Source of the DNA: JBKHBT01 sp046542255
GTDB taxonomy: Bacteria; UBP14; UBA6098; JBKHBT01
DNA length: 42,352 nucleotides
Direction: 5' to 3'
Assembly (NCBI GenBank): GCA_046542255.1
Contig: JBKHBT010000021.1
Span: forward strand, 1 to 42,352
Shown in pieces: positions 24,916 through 32,975 of the stretch; within the stretch, counting starts at the first letter, position 1, and each line of letters starts with the position of its first letter. Position numbers and translations under genes: made by a program. The notes beneath the pieces were generated by a model that saw nothing but the letters and a program-made list of their open reading frames with translations, did no database searches and was not told the origin of the DNA.

Positions 24916-25028
24916 CTCTTTTAAAGCCATATATATAACATTTATATAATACATAATACATATACTCAAAAGGCTTTACTGAAGTTTTAGCCTGAAAAGT
25001 ATGACAATACGGAACAGCGCATTGTCTG
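24916..25028 (+). repeat. Dispersed element copy 5
   Basis: Full-length copy: CTCTTTTAAAGCCATATATA at the left, AAAGGCTTTACTGAAG in the centre, and GACAATACGGAACAG with CGCATTGTCTG at the right. One A-C mismatch lies in the terminal stem. The left end lies only 8 bases from the ribosome site of the sorting-domain protein gene. Confidence 0.85.
24941..24969 (-). promoter_or_regulatory. Promoter-like site inside repeat copy 5
   Basis: Minus strand TTGAGT (24969-24964), 17 bases, TATAAA (24946-24941), about 44 bases upstream of the ATG at 24897 with the ribosome site between. It is the best promoter candidate for the sorting-domain gene, and it lies wholly within the repeat. Confidence 0.5.
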
Positions 25029-25215
25029 TTAATAGAAATTTAGGTTTTATTAAGATTTTGTCAAGGAGTACAAGCTCGATGTATCTAAAAAGTATTGATT
25101 CAATGAAATCCAAATTTTTGGCGAATATATTAAGTTCCATGCTAATTCTTTTCAAACTCCCATTGATGTGAAAAATAAAAAAAAGATTCTCAGGATACGA
25201 AGTAGGCATTCATCT

Positions 25216-25290
25216 TCACATATCCTGGAAAATCCTGGTTCGAAAATATGAACCATGATAGAAAAGGATGTAAAGGATAGGCAGGATAAG
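25216..25290. repeat. ATCC/GGAT fold-back repeat
   Basis: ATCCTGGAAAATCCTGGTTC is followed by an 8-base loop and GAACC, then AGGATGTAAAGGATAGG and CAGGATAAG. The two sides form an imperfect inverted repeat built on ATCCT/AGGAT units around a GGTTC/GAACC core. Similar low-complexity fold-back repeats occur in many bacterial genomes. No gene is associated. The rest of the gap (25291-25478) shows nothing definite. Confidence 0.5.
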
Positions 25291-25478
25291 AAAAATATTA
25301 GTAAAACCGGTGGCCGAGCGGAGACGAGGGTACCATTTATCCCAAAAAAGCTTTAACATCCTTAATTTTGAGATTTAAGTTGAAGTCTTTAGAAAGATTA
25401 CTTATTTATAATATAAATTGGACGAGTAAAAATCAAATATGTAGATGATATTTGATTAAATACATAATTAGGTGGAAG

Positions 25479-26048
25479 ATGAGCAAAAAGAAAATCTCCG
25501 ACATGAATGAAAATGAGCTGGGTAAACTCTTTCCAATTATAATAGAAAGCTATAATCCAAAGTGGCCACAAATTTTTGCAGATGAGAAAATCACAATCGA
25601 AAAATCATTCGCCGATATCGAATTTAATGCCATCTATCATATCGGCTCAACGGCTATCGAAGGCATCTCGGCCAAACCAACTATCGATATGATTCTCGAG
25701 ATACCTACCGAGCAGGATATTGCTCCAATCACCGATGCTTTGAAGCAATTGGATTATCATGCAATACCAAGGCCGGACAAACCCATGCCTTCTATGATGT
25801 ATGCCAAAGGATATACACCGGAAGGTTTCAAGGGCCAGGCATTCCATATCCACCTTCGATATCCTGGCGAACACAAAGAGATAATTTTCCGGGATTATCT
25901 GCGAAAAAGCCATATAGCAAGGAAAGAATATGAAGCCCTAAAGATGATATCGGCCATAGAGTTTCGCAATAATCGTGAAAAATATACAAATGCAAAGACA
26001 GATTTTATCTTGAAAATATTAGAAAAAGCCAAGATTGCGTTTCCATAA
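25479..26048 (+). CDS. GrpB family protein (UPF0157, nucleotidyltransferase-like)
   Basis: About 189 residues. Family signatures are YNPKWPQIFADEK near the N-terminus, AIYHIGSTAIEGISAKPTIDMILEI (the GSTA and PxIDI core that resembles nucleotidyltransferase active sites) and FRDYLRKSHIARKEYEALK near the end. The family is common in bacteria; its substrate is not settled. ATG 25479 is preferred, behind AGGTGG with a short spacer. An in-frame TTG 27 bases upstream has no such site. It is followed 44 bases later by the methyltransferase gene on the same strand and may share its transcript. Confidence 0.85.
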   Translation: MSKKKISDMNENELGKLFPIIIESYNPKWPQIFADEKITIEKSFADIEFNAIYHIGSTAIEGISAKPTIDMILEIPTEQDIAPITDALKQLDYHAIPRPDKPMPSMMYAKGYTPEGFKGQAFHIHLRYPGEHKEIIFRDYLRKSHIARKEYEALKMISAIEFRNNREKYTNAKTDFILKILEKAKIAFP

Positions 26049-26092
26049 TTCATGATATTTTTTATATTATAGCTAATAAAACAGGAGGACAA

Positions 26093-26905
26093 TTGTTACA
26101 TAAGTTATCCGAAAGAAAAGCAAAACACATAAGAAGCCTATCAACCAGCAAAATGCGAAAGAAATATGGCGAATACCTTGTCGAGGGTTTTTCGCTTGTC
26201 GAAGAAGCGCTCGGCCGGCCACGCGATGTCCGGCTGGTGGCTGTCGCCAATTCGATGCTCGAGAGAGCTACATTGATTCTGGATATTTGCGAAGCCAAAG
26301 CAATTCCAGTATTTACTGTAAATGATAGCGAATTTCCCGACCTTGCAACAACGGTTACTCCGCAGGGCGTTCTGGCAGTAGTCGATAGGAATATCGATAT
26401 GGCAAGGAAGCTATTTATGGAAGCACTCGAAAAAGATATATCATATATAGTATATCTCGATGGCATACAGGACCCGGGGAATATGGGCGCCATCATAAGA
26501 AGTGCAGAAGCTGTTGGCGCATCGGCGATTCTTGCTGGAGAAAACACTGTCCAGATTACCAATCCGAAGGTTATTAGAGGCTCGATGGGCGCATTTTTCC
26601 ATATACCAGTCGTTGAACACAAAGAAATTGGAATGGGAGTAAATGCTATCAAGAAATATGGCTTTACTGTTTCCACCACTTTGATTTCTCCGCAGGCGAC
26701 AGATATATGGGAATATGAGCCGCCGAAGAAGATTATGATGGTTTTTGGCAATGAAGCCCATGGCATTTCATTCGATATAATCGATAAGGCTGACGATATG
26801 GTAACTATTCCAATAGATGGAAAATCAGAGTCATTCGGCGTAACCGCTTCGGCATCTATAATCTCGGCCGTAATAAGAAATAGACATAAAAGGATGGTAG
26901 AATGA
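26093..26905 (+). CDS. TrmH/SpoU family RNA 2'-O-methyltransferase
   Basis: Cytoplasmic SAM-dependent methyltransferase, 270 residues, of the trefoil-knot SPOUT class. It probably modifies rRNA or tRNA ribose. An N-terminal substrate-binding domain (KMRKKYGEYLVEGFSLVEEAL) precedes the catalytic domain. That domain has YLDGIQDPGNMGAIIRSAEA (motif 1), VFGNEAHGIS (motif 2) and IPIDGKSESFGVTASASI (motif 3). In motif 3 the usual ESLNVS reads ESFGVT, so the conserved Asn is replaced by Gly. The gene starts with TTG 26093 behind GGAGG. Its stop overlaps the next start as ATGA, showing coupling to an outer-membrane protein gene. Confidence 0.87.
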   Translation: MLHKLSERKAKHIRSLSTSKMRKKYGEYLVEGFSLVEEALGRPRDVRLVAVANSMLERATLILDICEAKAIPVFTVNDSEFPDLATTVTPQGVLAVVDRNIDMARKLFMEALEKDISYIVYLDGIQDPGNMGAIIRSAEAVGASAILAGENTVQITNPKVIRGSMGAFFHIPVVEHKEIGMGVNAIKKYGFTVSTTLISPQATDIWEYEPPKKIMMVFGNEAHGISFDIIDKADDMVTIPIDGKSESFGVTASASIISAVIRNRHKRMVE

Positions 26906-27744
26906 AAAAATTAATACTTATCGCAATCCTAATTACAATATTCTCGATAGCACATGCTGAACCATTCGAAGGTTACCGTTCGGATGTTCTCGATAGTATG
27001 TATTTCAATGTAAAAACAAGTTTTACACTGAATAATCACTATAGCTTTTTTGCATATAATGTCGATAGCATGCAGCTTCTGAATGAGGACGATGATTCTC
27101 TTGAATATTCAGGCTGGCAAATGCGTGCCAAGATCGCTGTCCATGTCTATTGGGGGCTTGATATTGTTGCCGACCTTCCGTATAAATCGATCACTATGGT
27201 TGACAATTCTGTGAACGATTCAATCGGCGAGATTTCTTCGACTGGACTTGGAGATACCGATTTCTTCATCAAATATCGGCCAGTAACATCGGAAAGCCCG
27301 ATTGTCCTTATGATTGGTGCCACTGTTCCACTTGGCGACAAAGATGCCGAACCATCACTCGGCGATGACTACATTAATGGCCATATCGGTATTCTTAATA
27401 CTAAGGAATTCCGCGGCTTCGAGCTTTCCACAAATCTCATCATTACACTTACAGGCCTAAACAAAGACAGGTCTGTTTTTGGCAATTATGCCAGATATAT
27501 CGGAACTGCTGAGGCACCTGTTCTGATGAATGGCAGAAGAATCGGGTCTTTATCCGGTGAGATAAAAGCCAGAGTTGGCGAAGAGATCAATAAGAAATAC
27601 ATGGTATCCGGAACCGTAGGCCTCGAATATCGGCCGATAAAAGGCTTGATTATCCAGGGTGGAGTCAATTTCCCGATTTTGGATTCGGATACTTATCCCA
27701 GAAGAAAGGTCTCTCCGGTTATCACGGCTCAGTTCCGTTTATGA
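26902..27744 (+). CDS. Exported outer-membrane beta-barrel-like protein
   Basis: A 280-residue protein with a clear signal peptide (MKKLILIAILITIFSIAHA). Alternating amphipathic strands run to a C-terminus ending VITAQFRL, typical of barrels. GLGDTDFFIKYRPV and VLMIGATVPLGDKD resemble the phenol MetA-degradation/transporter-like barrel family (PF13557). It overlaps the methyltransferase gene by 4 bases and has AGGATGG upstream. It is followed after 1 base by the SprT-like gene, so the three form an operon. Function is unknown. Confidence 0.7.
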   Translation: MKKLILIAILITIFSIAHAEPFEGYRSDVLDSMYFNVKTSFTLNNHYSFFAYNVDSMQLLNEDDDSLEYSGWQMRAKIAVHVYWGLDIVADLPYKSITMVDNSVNDSIGEISSTGLGDTDFFIKYRPVTSESPIVLMIGATVPLGDKDAEPSLGDDYINGHIGILNTKEFRGFELSTNLIITLTGLNKDRSVFGNYARYIGTAEAPVLMNGRRIGSLSGEIKARVGEEINKKYMVSGTVGLEYRPIKGLIIQGGVNFPILDSDTYPRRKVSPVITAQFRL

Positions 27745-27745
27745 T

Positions 27746-28468
27746 ATGCCATTGGATATCGAAAAGCTCAATATCGATAGCGAAATAAGAGATTATCAGC
27801 TATCTAAGGTCGAGCAGGAATTTTCAAAGAAGTCATCGACTTATATATTAGGCGATATCACTGCTCCAGAAGATAAAGACCTCCAGATACTTCTCGAAGA
27901 ATATTCAAATATTATTTTTGATAATATCATAGATGCTCTTTTTGCAAATCTCTATGTAGAATATTCGAGCAGGCTAACAAGCGCAGCCGGAAAAGCCTAT
28001 ATATCCAATCACGGTGCTATTATTCGCATATCGAAGATGATGATATTCGAAACCTTCGATCAACTGGAGCGTGATATCTATGTCAATGGTATTAAGTGCC
28101 GGACGAGGCTTCATTCTCTCATGAGAGTTCTGGAGCATGAGCTTGTGCATGTTCTCGAATACTATGCCTTTGGGAAAACATCATGCAAAAGAGATAGGTT
28201 CCGGAAGATGGCGCAATATCTTTTCGGGCATACCGAGACCACACATAGGCTGGGGACAATGTACGAAATTGCATATCAAAACAAAAAAGTAAAGCCTGGT
28301 AGTAAGGTAGAGTTTACATATAGAGGCAAAAGGCTCGAAGGAATAGTGTCAAAAATCACTAAAAGAGCAACGGTCATGTCACCGGATAAGCTGGGTCAAT
28401 ATATCGACCAAGAAAAAAAACGATATTCCAAATTCTATGTCCCCATAGAAAGATTAGATATTCTATAA
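27746..28468 (+). CDS. SprT-like zinc metalloprotease domain protein
   Basis: About 240 residues. RVLEHELVHVLEYY carries the HExxH zinc site (H131, E132, H135), and a further His follows in FGHTETTH, as in SprT-like proteins. The C-terminal 60 residues (VKPGSKVEFTYRGKRLEGIV, then KRATVMSPD) form a small beta-barrel-like module found attached to such domains. No signal peptide is present, so it should be cytoplasmic. Activity and substrate are unproven. The start at ATG 27746 is 1 base past the preceding stop. A longer frame back to 27659 only reads the previous gene out of frame. Confidence 0.75.
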   Translation: MPLDIEKLNIDSEIRDYQLSKVEQEFSKKSSTYILGDITAPEDKDLQILLEEYSNIIFDNIIDALFANLYVEYSSRLTSAAGKAYISNHGAIIRISKMMIFETFDQLERDIYVNGIKCRTRLHSLMRVLEHELVHVLEYYAFGKTSCKRDRFRKMAQYLFGHTETTHRLGTMYEIAYQNKKVKPGSKVEFTYRGKRLEGIVSKITKRATVMSPDKLGQYIDQEKKRYSKFYVPIERLDIL

Positions 28469-28491
28469 AAATACGCCGGCTCTTATAAACC

Positions 28492-29055
28492 CTAATCTTT
28501 ACGATTACTGTAGTTTTGGCTATCATTCAAAGTGCTTAAAAGCCTTTCAAGTGGCGGGATTAAAATGGAAAAAATCAATGTATTCGACACAATATGCAAA
28601 AGAGCAAAGCTAAGACCACCGATAATATATGCTATAAGTGTATCTTTTGAGCCGAAAGATATAAATGATGCAGAATTAATTAGTATCTGATAAAAAAGTG
28701 TAAGAAATGCGCCAGAAAATGCAAAAATTAAGATTCGCAAATATCTCTCTTTAATATTTTTGATAATTCTGTATGCAATAGCCCCAAAAATACCAATGAA
28801 TGCGCCAGCAATAATCTGCGCGGCAAAGATCGGCAATGGTGCCATCCCAAAAGGATTGAAAGCTCCATAGATTATCCAGATCATAGCGCCACAGCTCGAG
28901 CCGTAAATGGCTCCGAGAGAATAGCCCGCTATGAATATTGTCAAAGTAATTAGCTCGATATTCGGAATGCCCGAAAGAAGATAACCAAAGCCGACTCCAA
29001 TAGCAATCAGCACTGAACTCAGGGCGATTTTTTTGATAGCTTTCTTATTGTCCAT
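28492..29055 (-). CDS. ECF transporter S component (substrate-binding membrane subunit)
   Basis: A 187-residue, very hydrophobic protein with about six membrane segments. IPNIELITLTIFIAGYSLG, the GAMIWIIYGAFNPFGMAPLP loop and AAQIIAGAFIGIFG match S components for vitamins or related small nutrients. The substrate cannot be read from sequence, and no riboswitch is visible upstream. A tandem EcfA-A' gene lies at 5.4-6.8 kb and an EcfT gene is not in the window, so this would be a stand-alone S unit sharing a common energising module. No ribosome site precedes the ATG. Confidence 0.8.
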   Translation of the reverse strand: MDNKKAIKKIALSSVLIAIGVGFGYLLSGIPNIELITLTIFIAGYSLGAIYGSSCGAMIWIIYGAFNPFGMAPLPIFAAQIIAGAFIGIFGAIAYRIIKNIKERYLRILIFAFSGAFLTLFYQILINSASFISFGSKDTLIAYIIGGLSFALLHIVSNTLIFSILIPPLERLLSTLNDSQNYSNRKD

Positions 29056-29058
29056 ATA

Positions 29059-29086
29059 ACTATAGATGATAAGTTTTACTTCTCAA
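29059..29086 (-). promoter_or_regulatory. Promoter candidate for the ECF S component
   Basis: Minus strand TTGAGA (29086-29081), 16 bases, TATAGT (29064-29059), ending 3 bases before the ATG. The gap looks too short even for a leaderless start, so this may be chance. Confidence 0.25.
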
Positions 29087-29130
29087 TTGGAGATAATATA
29101 CCTAATTCCAGATAAATGAAAAGTATAAAT

Positions 29131-29243
29131 CAAACAATGCGTTGTTCCGCATTGTCATGCTTCACGTCTAAACATCGATAAATCCGTAGCATCATATATA
29201 TTCTTTATTAAATATATTATTTATGAATATGGCTTCAGAAAAG
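29131..29243 (-). repeat. Dispersed element copy 6 (diverged)
   Basis: Inverted copy with ACAATGCGTTGTTCCGCATTGT hairpin arms (about 29134-29155), then CATGCTTCACGTCTAAACAT and an AT-rich tract. It ends GGCTTCAGAAAAG in place of GGCTTTAAAAGAG. The hairpin is kept while the central box has drifted. It lies between the S component and the HicB-like gene. Confidence 0.7.
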
Positions 29244-29255
29244 ACAATGCCATAA

Positions 29256-29492
29256 CTATTTATCATTGACGATTGTAATTCTTGCCTTTTTGGGAGGCGA
29301 TGGCAAGTCCCTGCCAATGCTTTCGGCAGATACGATATGCTTCTCCATCAATAGACATGCCTTTTGAATACAGTCATCGACCGATATTCCAGTACCCTTG
29401 AAACCATCGAGTTCCGGCGATGTGAACCTGTAAAATAATGGGTCATCGGATGCCTGAATTACCAGATTATATTTTATCGGAACCTTTTCCAT
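29256..29492 (-). CDS. Orphan HicB-like protein
   Basis: A 78-residue protein. The pattern IKYNLVIQASDDPLFYRFTSPELDGFKGTGISVDDCIQKA followed by MEKHI and LPSPPKKARI matches the HicB antitoxin RNase-H-like fold (xxPDLPGCxxxGxTxEEA and I/LPxP). No DNA-binding domain follows, and no HicA toxin gene lies on either side. It may be a solitary regulator or domesticated antitoxin. The start is ATG 29492, with AAGGAG 8 bases upstream. Confidence 0.65.
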   Translation of the reverse strand: MEKVPIKYNLVIQASDDPLFYRFTSPELDGFKGTGISVDDCIQKACLLMEKHIVSAESIGRDLPSPPKKARITIVNDK

Positions 29493-29570
29493 TGCATAAA
29501 CTCCTTGCAATAGTTAAATCTACTGCTCCGATATTTTTACTTCTTTTTCTAATACTTTGCTTCTCCAATT

Positions 29571-29600
29571 ATATAATGGTGAAATTTTTTTTAATGTCAA
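29571..29600 (-). promoter_or_regulatory. Promoter candidate for the HicB-like gene
   Basis: Minus strand TTGACA (29600-29595), about 17-18 bases, then an AT-rich ATTATATAAT tract (from 29577). The leader to the ATG would be about 75 bases. Confidence 0.4.
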
Positions 29601-29677
29601 GTAAATAGAAAATATTATTGGATATTAAAAGATGAATAGATGGGACAATTGGTAACAATGATTTAATATGGCAACGG

Positions 29678-30049
29678 TCAATTGTTGTCTAATAATTTGG
29701 CAACAGCATCCAGGATTTGCCTTTTGAAGAAAGGCTTTTTCATGACAATATCGGCGCCAAATGCCTTTGCTGTTTCGAGGTATATCTCTGGTTTTATCCG
29801 GCTTCCGCCCGATATTGCGATTATCTTGATATCGGGATATTGATTTTTAAGCTCGAATATCTCTCTTGCGCCTTCCTTTTTGGGCATAACAAGGTCGGTT
29901 ATAAGAAGGTCGAAGGGTTTTTGATTGAATAATTCAATCGCTTTTTGGCCATCGGGTGCAGTCGAGATTTCATGGCCTAATTTTTCAAGCATATTTCGAA
30001 GCATAAGTCTTATTTCTTTTTCATCATCGACTATTAGTATCCTATGCAT
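29678..30049 (-). CDS. Single-domain response regulator (CheY-like receiver)
   Basis: 123 residues, a receiver domain only, with all key residues: D8-D9, phosphosite D52, S80 and K105. It overlaps the end of the upstream hybrid kinase gene by 8 bases, and GGAG precedes the ATG at 30049 by 6 bases. It is therefore coupled to that kinase and is its likely phosphoryl acceptor. It has no output domain, so it must act by protein contact or relay phosphate to a phosphotransfer protein encoded elsewhere. Confidence 0.9.
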   Translation of the reverse strand: MHRILIVDDEKEIRLMLRNMLEKLGHEISTAPDGQKAIELFNQKPFDLLITDLVMPKKEGAREIFELKNQYPDIKIIAISGGSRIKPEIYLETAKAFGADIVMKKPFFKRQILDAVAKLLDNN

Positions 30050-32756
30050 TATTGGCTCCATTGGCTTTAATAGCCTTCAAAACAGCTTCTTCAAGTTTAT
30101 TATTTTCGATTGGTTTAGATATGAAACCGGCGATATTTGCTCCACTGAAGATTCTCTTTTCTTCATTGGAATCCTGCGTATTTCGGTTTAGCATAATTAT
30201 AATGGGTAGTTCGGGTTTTGTTTGCAGCATTTTTTTGGCGAAATCCTGGCAATTAGCTGCGCCCGACATATCAGAATCTATCATCACGAGGTCGAAATTT
30301 TTCTTGTCTATCAATGATAGTGCCATTTTAACGCTATTTAGGGTAGTGATTTGATACCCTTTCGGCTCGAGATATTTTTTTATCAGCTTTGGTATCACTA
30401 TTTCTTTATCGATTATAAGGACGTGCTCACTTTTTATGGCACCGGAAGAAAACTTTGGTTGATTTTCTTTATCCACTGCACATGGTAAATAGACGTCGAA
30501 AACAGTGCCTTCGCCGGGTTTAGAATCTATGATTATCTCACCGCCATGGCTAATAATAATTCCATGTGTAACAGAAAGGCCTAAACCAGTGCCTTCACCA
30601 TCAGATTTAGTAGTGAAGAAAGGTTCGAAAATTCGTTCTCGAGTAATCTTATCCATCCCGATACCAGTATCTGCAATTGATATTAGCACATAATTCCCTT
30701 TATGAAGATTGGGATATTTTCGCGAAAAAAGCTCATCGACTATTTTATTTCTCAGCATAACGGTGATTTTTCCGCCTTTGCCATTTAATGCTTGATATGC
30801 ATTTTTACAAAGATTCAAAATAACCTGATGTATCTGAGTTGGGTCTGCCATGACAGAGCAATCCTCGGTATCGATTTGTGTCGAGATTTCTACTGTTTCA
30901 TCAAGATTATATTCGAATAATTTAACTGCTTCATCCAGGATATTGCTGATATTAATCGGAGTCCTTTTTTGTTCCACCTGTCTTGAGAATGTCAATATCT
31001 GATCGACCAGGTTTTTAGCACGAACCCCCGCTTTGAAAACATGCTCGAGTTGCTCGGTGAGTACTTTATTGCCCTCGGCTGTTTCCATTGATATTTCGGT
31101 ATAGCCGATAAGTGGCGTAATTATATTATTGAAGTCATGAGCGATACCGCCAGCGAGTGTTCCGATGGTTTCTAATTTTTTTGCATGGCGAAGTCTTTCT
31201 TCCATTTTCTTTTTTTCTTGTTCGGCTTTTTTCTGCTCGGTAATATCTTCTGTGTGGACCAGAAGCAAATCCGGTTCTACAAAGGCATATTTAACCCTAA
31301 GATCTCGTGGATTGGAATCATTAGCAAGATTATAGCGCAGCTCTCGGTTGATTGTTGAGCGAGTTTCGAAGCATTTCATGATATCATATAAAATATCGGG
31401 ACGATTATGGTGGACTTCATTTACTGTTGCTCCGATGAAATTCTGTATTACGCCGCCAGTCATCTTTTCGGCTGCTTTATTATAGGCGATCAGGAAGATA
31501 TCGCCATCTTTCTTTTGCCAAGTATAGGTTGGTATTGGAATGCTCTGGTATTGTGCATGGAGCTTGCTTTGCTTGTCGCGAAGGTCATTTTCTATATTCT
31601 TACGATTGGTAATATCTATTGTTGTGGATACGAATTCATTCTCGCCGAGAGAGTATATAAAAGTCAAAAGAGTTTTGCCGAATACTTTATAGTATCTTTC
31701 GATCATTGTCGGCTCGCCAGTTTTTATCGTATGTTCTATCTTTGGCAAATCTTCAGTGTAATTTTCTGGGAATATTTGGGATACCGGCATTTTAAGGAGG
31801 TTTTTATATCTTAGGCCGAGTAGATTTTTTGCTGCTTTATTTAAATCCAGCATCTGGAAATCGACTATCTGTCCGTCTTTGTCGAAAATGGCCTTATGCA
31901 TAGCGACAGCCTCCTGGATTGAATTGAATACAGTTTCGAAATATGATGCCCGTTTGTCAACTTCCTTCTTGAAATTTTCTATTTCTGTTGTATTAACAAA
32001 TACCATAGCCACTTCCTGGATTTGGGAATCTAGAATAAGTGGTATGACATTGATCTTGAAATATGCAAATTCACCCAGAAACAAGCTTCCTTGGGCATCG
32101 AAAATGACATTGTGGCCGGTATTAATAGACTCGTAAATCTTGTTTTTTACAAATTGCTTTCTATCCTCTGGAATCCAATCGATTAGGCTGCTTCCTAAAA
32201 TCCTGGTTTCTGATAGTTTACTGGGTTTTCTATTGTAATATGTTATCTTAAAATCTAAATCTACAGTGATAAGAATATGCGGCAAATTATGAAAGAATGA
32301 GTCCCATTTTTTCTTATCGGTAGCCAGTTGATTTATATAATGCTGTGTGTCGGTGATATCCTCTATAACCGAAAAAACCTTATCGATGCTGCCATCGGCC
32401 TCGAATTCTGGATTTATTTCACTTCTAAAATACCGATATCTATCACCATTTTTGATTGAAAGCTCTATGGTTTCTTTTTTCCCGGTGGAAAAAACCTTCT
32501 CGATCGAATTATTGATTTTCGATAATGCCTTTTTGGCCGAGATCGATGAAGGTTCATCCGAAGAATTCAATACATTCCTAAGAAATCGAGAGTATCGATC
32601 ATGCATTTTGTTTTTATATATATGGTGAAAATTCCTATCGACGTATTCGATAGCAAAAGGGATATTATCAAAAATCTTTTCAAATGATTTGAGCTTTTTA
32701 CTAATTTGCCTTAACTTTGCTTCTGATATCTCTGGTTTTCTTTTTTGGGACCTCAT
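30042..32756 (-). CDS. Hybrid histidine kinase with four PAS domains and a degenerate receiver
   Basis: 904 residues, soluble. Four PAS-like modules lie at about 25-145, 145-265, 270-395 and 405-525. The kinase core has IAHDFNN with H540, NLCKNAYQAL, DTGIGM, FFTTK and GEGTGLGLSV. The C-terminal receiver (about 778-900) keeps phosphosite D827 and K881. However, its acidic pair reads D783-K784 instead of Asp-Asp/Glu, and the switch Thr is lost (PIIIMLN). It probably cannot be phosphorylated normally. The intact lone receiver gene overlaps its 3' end. A consensus promoter lies upstream. Confidence 0.9.
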   Translation of the reverse strand: MRSQKRKPEISEAKLRQISKKLKSFEKIFDNIPFAIEYVDRNFHHIYKNKMHDRYSRFLRNVLNSSDEPSSISAKKALSKINNSIEKVFSTGKKETIELSIKNGDRYRYFRSEINPEFEADGSIDKVFSVIEDITDTQHYINQLATDKKKWDSFFHNLPHILITVDLDFKITYYNRKPSKLSETRILGSSLIDWIPEDRKQFVKNKIYESINTGHNVIFDAQGSLFLGEFAYFKINVIPLILDSQIQEVAMVFVNTTEIENFKKEVDKRASYFETVFNSIQEAVAMHKAIFDKDGQIVDFQMLDLNKAAKNLLGLRYKNLLKMPVSQIFPENYTEDLPKIEHTIKTGEPTMIERYYKVFGKTLLTFIYSLGENEFVSTTIDITNRKNIENDLRDKQSKLHAQYQSIPIPTYTWQKKDGDIFLIAYNKAAEKMTGGVIQNFIGATVNEVHHNRPDILYDIMKCFETRSTINRELRYNLANDSNPRDLRVKYAFVEPDLLLVHTEDITEQKKAEQEKKKMEERLRHAKKLETIGTLAGGIAHDFNNIITPLIGYTEISMETAEGNKVLTEQLEHVFKAGVRAKNLVDQILTFSRQVEQKRTPINISNILDEAVKLFEYNLDETVEISTQIDTEDCSVMADPTQIHQVILNLCKNAYQALNGKGGKITVMLRNKIVDELFSRKYPNLHKGNYVLISIADTGIGMDKITRERIFEPFFTTKSDGEGTGLGLSVTHGIIISHGGEIIIDSKPGEGTVFDVYLPCAVDKENQPKFSSGAIKSEHVLIIDKEIVIPKLIKKYLEPKGYQITTLNSVKMALSLIDKKNFDLVMIDSDMSGAANCQDFAKKMLQTKPELPIIIMLNRNTQDSNEEKRIFSGANIAGFISKPIENNKLEEAVLKAIKANGANNA

Positions 32757-32810
32757 AGATACGTATTTCTCTTACTGCTTAAATTACTTGAAGCTCTAAT
32801 TCATCAATAT

Positions 32811-32839
32811 ATAATACATTATACAAAAATGGCTGTCAA
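32811..32839 (-). promoter_or_regulatory. Promoter of the four-PAS kinase operon
   Basis: Minus strand TTGACA (32839-32834), 17-base spacer, TATTAT (32816-32811), about 55 bases before the start at 32756. Confidence 0.5.
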
Positions 32840-32915
32840 GCTTTTTGCCTTCGAGATGATTTTTAGATGTAATCGATACTATTATGGTATTACTACATTC
32901 ACTATGAAATATTGC

Positions 32916-32943
32916 TTGACAAAAGATATTTCATAAATAAAAT
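32916..32943 (+). promoter_or_regulatory. Promoter of the PAS kinase/LuxR regulator operon
   Basis: Consensus TTGACA (32916-32921), 16-base spacer, TAAAAT (32938-32943), 32 bases before the ATG at 32976. This is one of the best sigma-70-like sites in the window. Confidence 0.6.
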
Positions 32944-32975
32944 TATAATAGAAAAAGACTTGATCGGATAGGTTT

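Noticed and set aside
25228..25256. tRNA-like GGTTCGAAA segment, and GGTGGCCGAGCGG at about 25310
   Set aside because: No cloverleaf can be drawn: no acceptor stem, anticodon arm or correct spacing. The first segment belongs to the fold-back repeat.
29056..29255. Vitamin riboswitch ahead of the ECF S component
   Set aside because: No TPP, cobalamin or FMN core motifs are visible. The space is mostly dispersed element copy 6.
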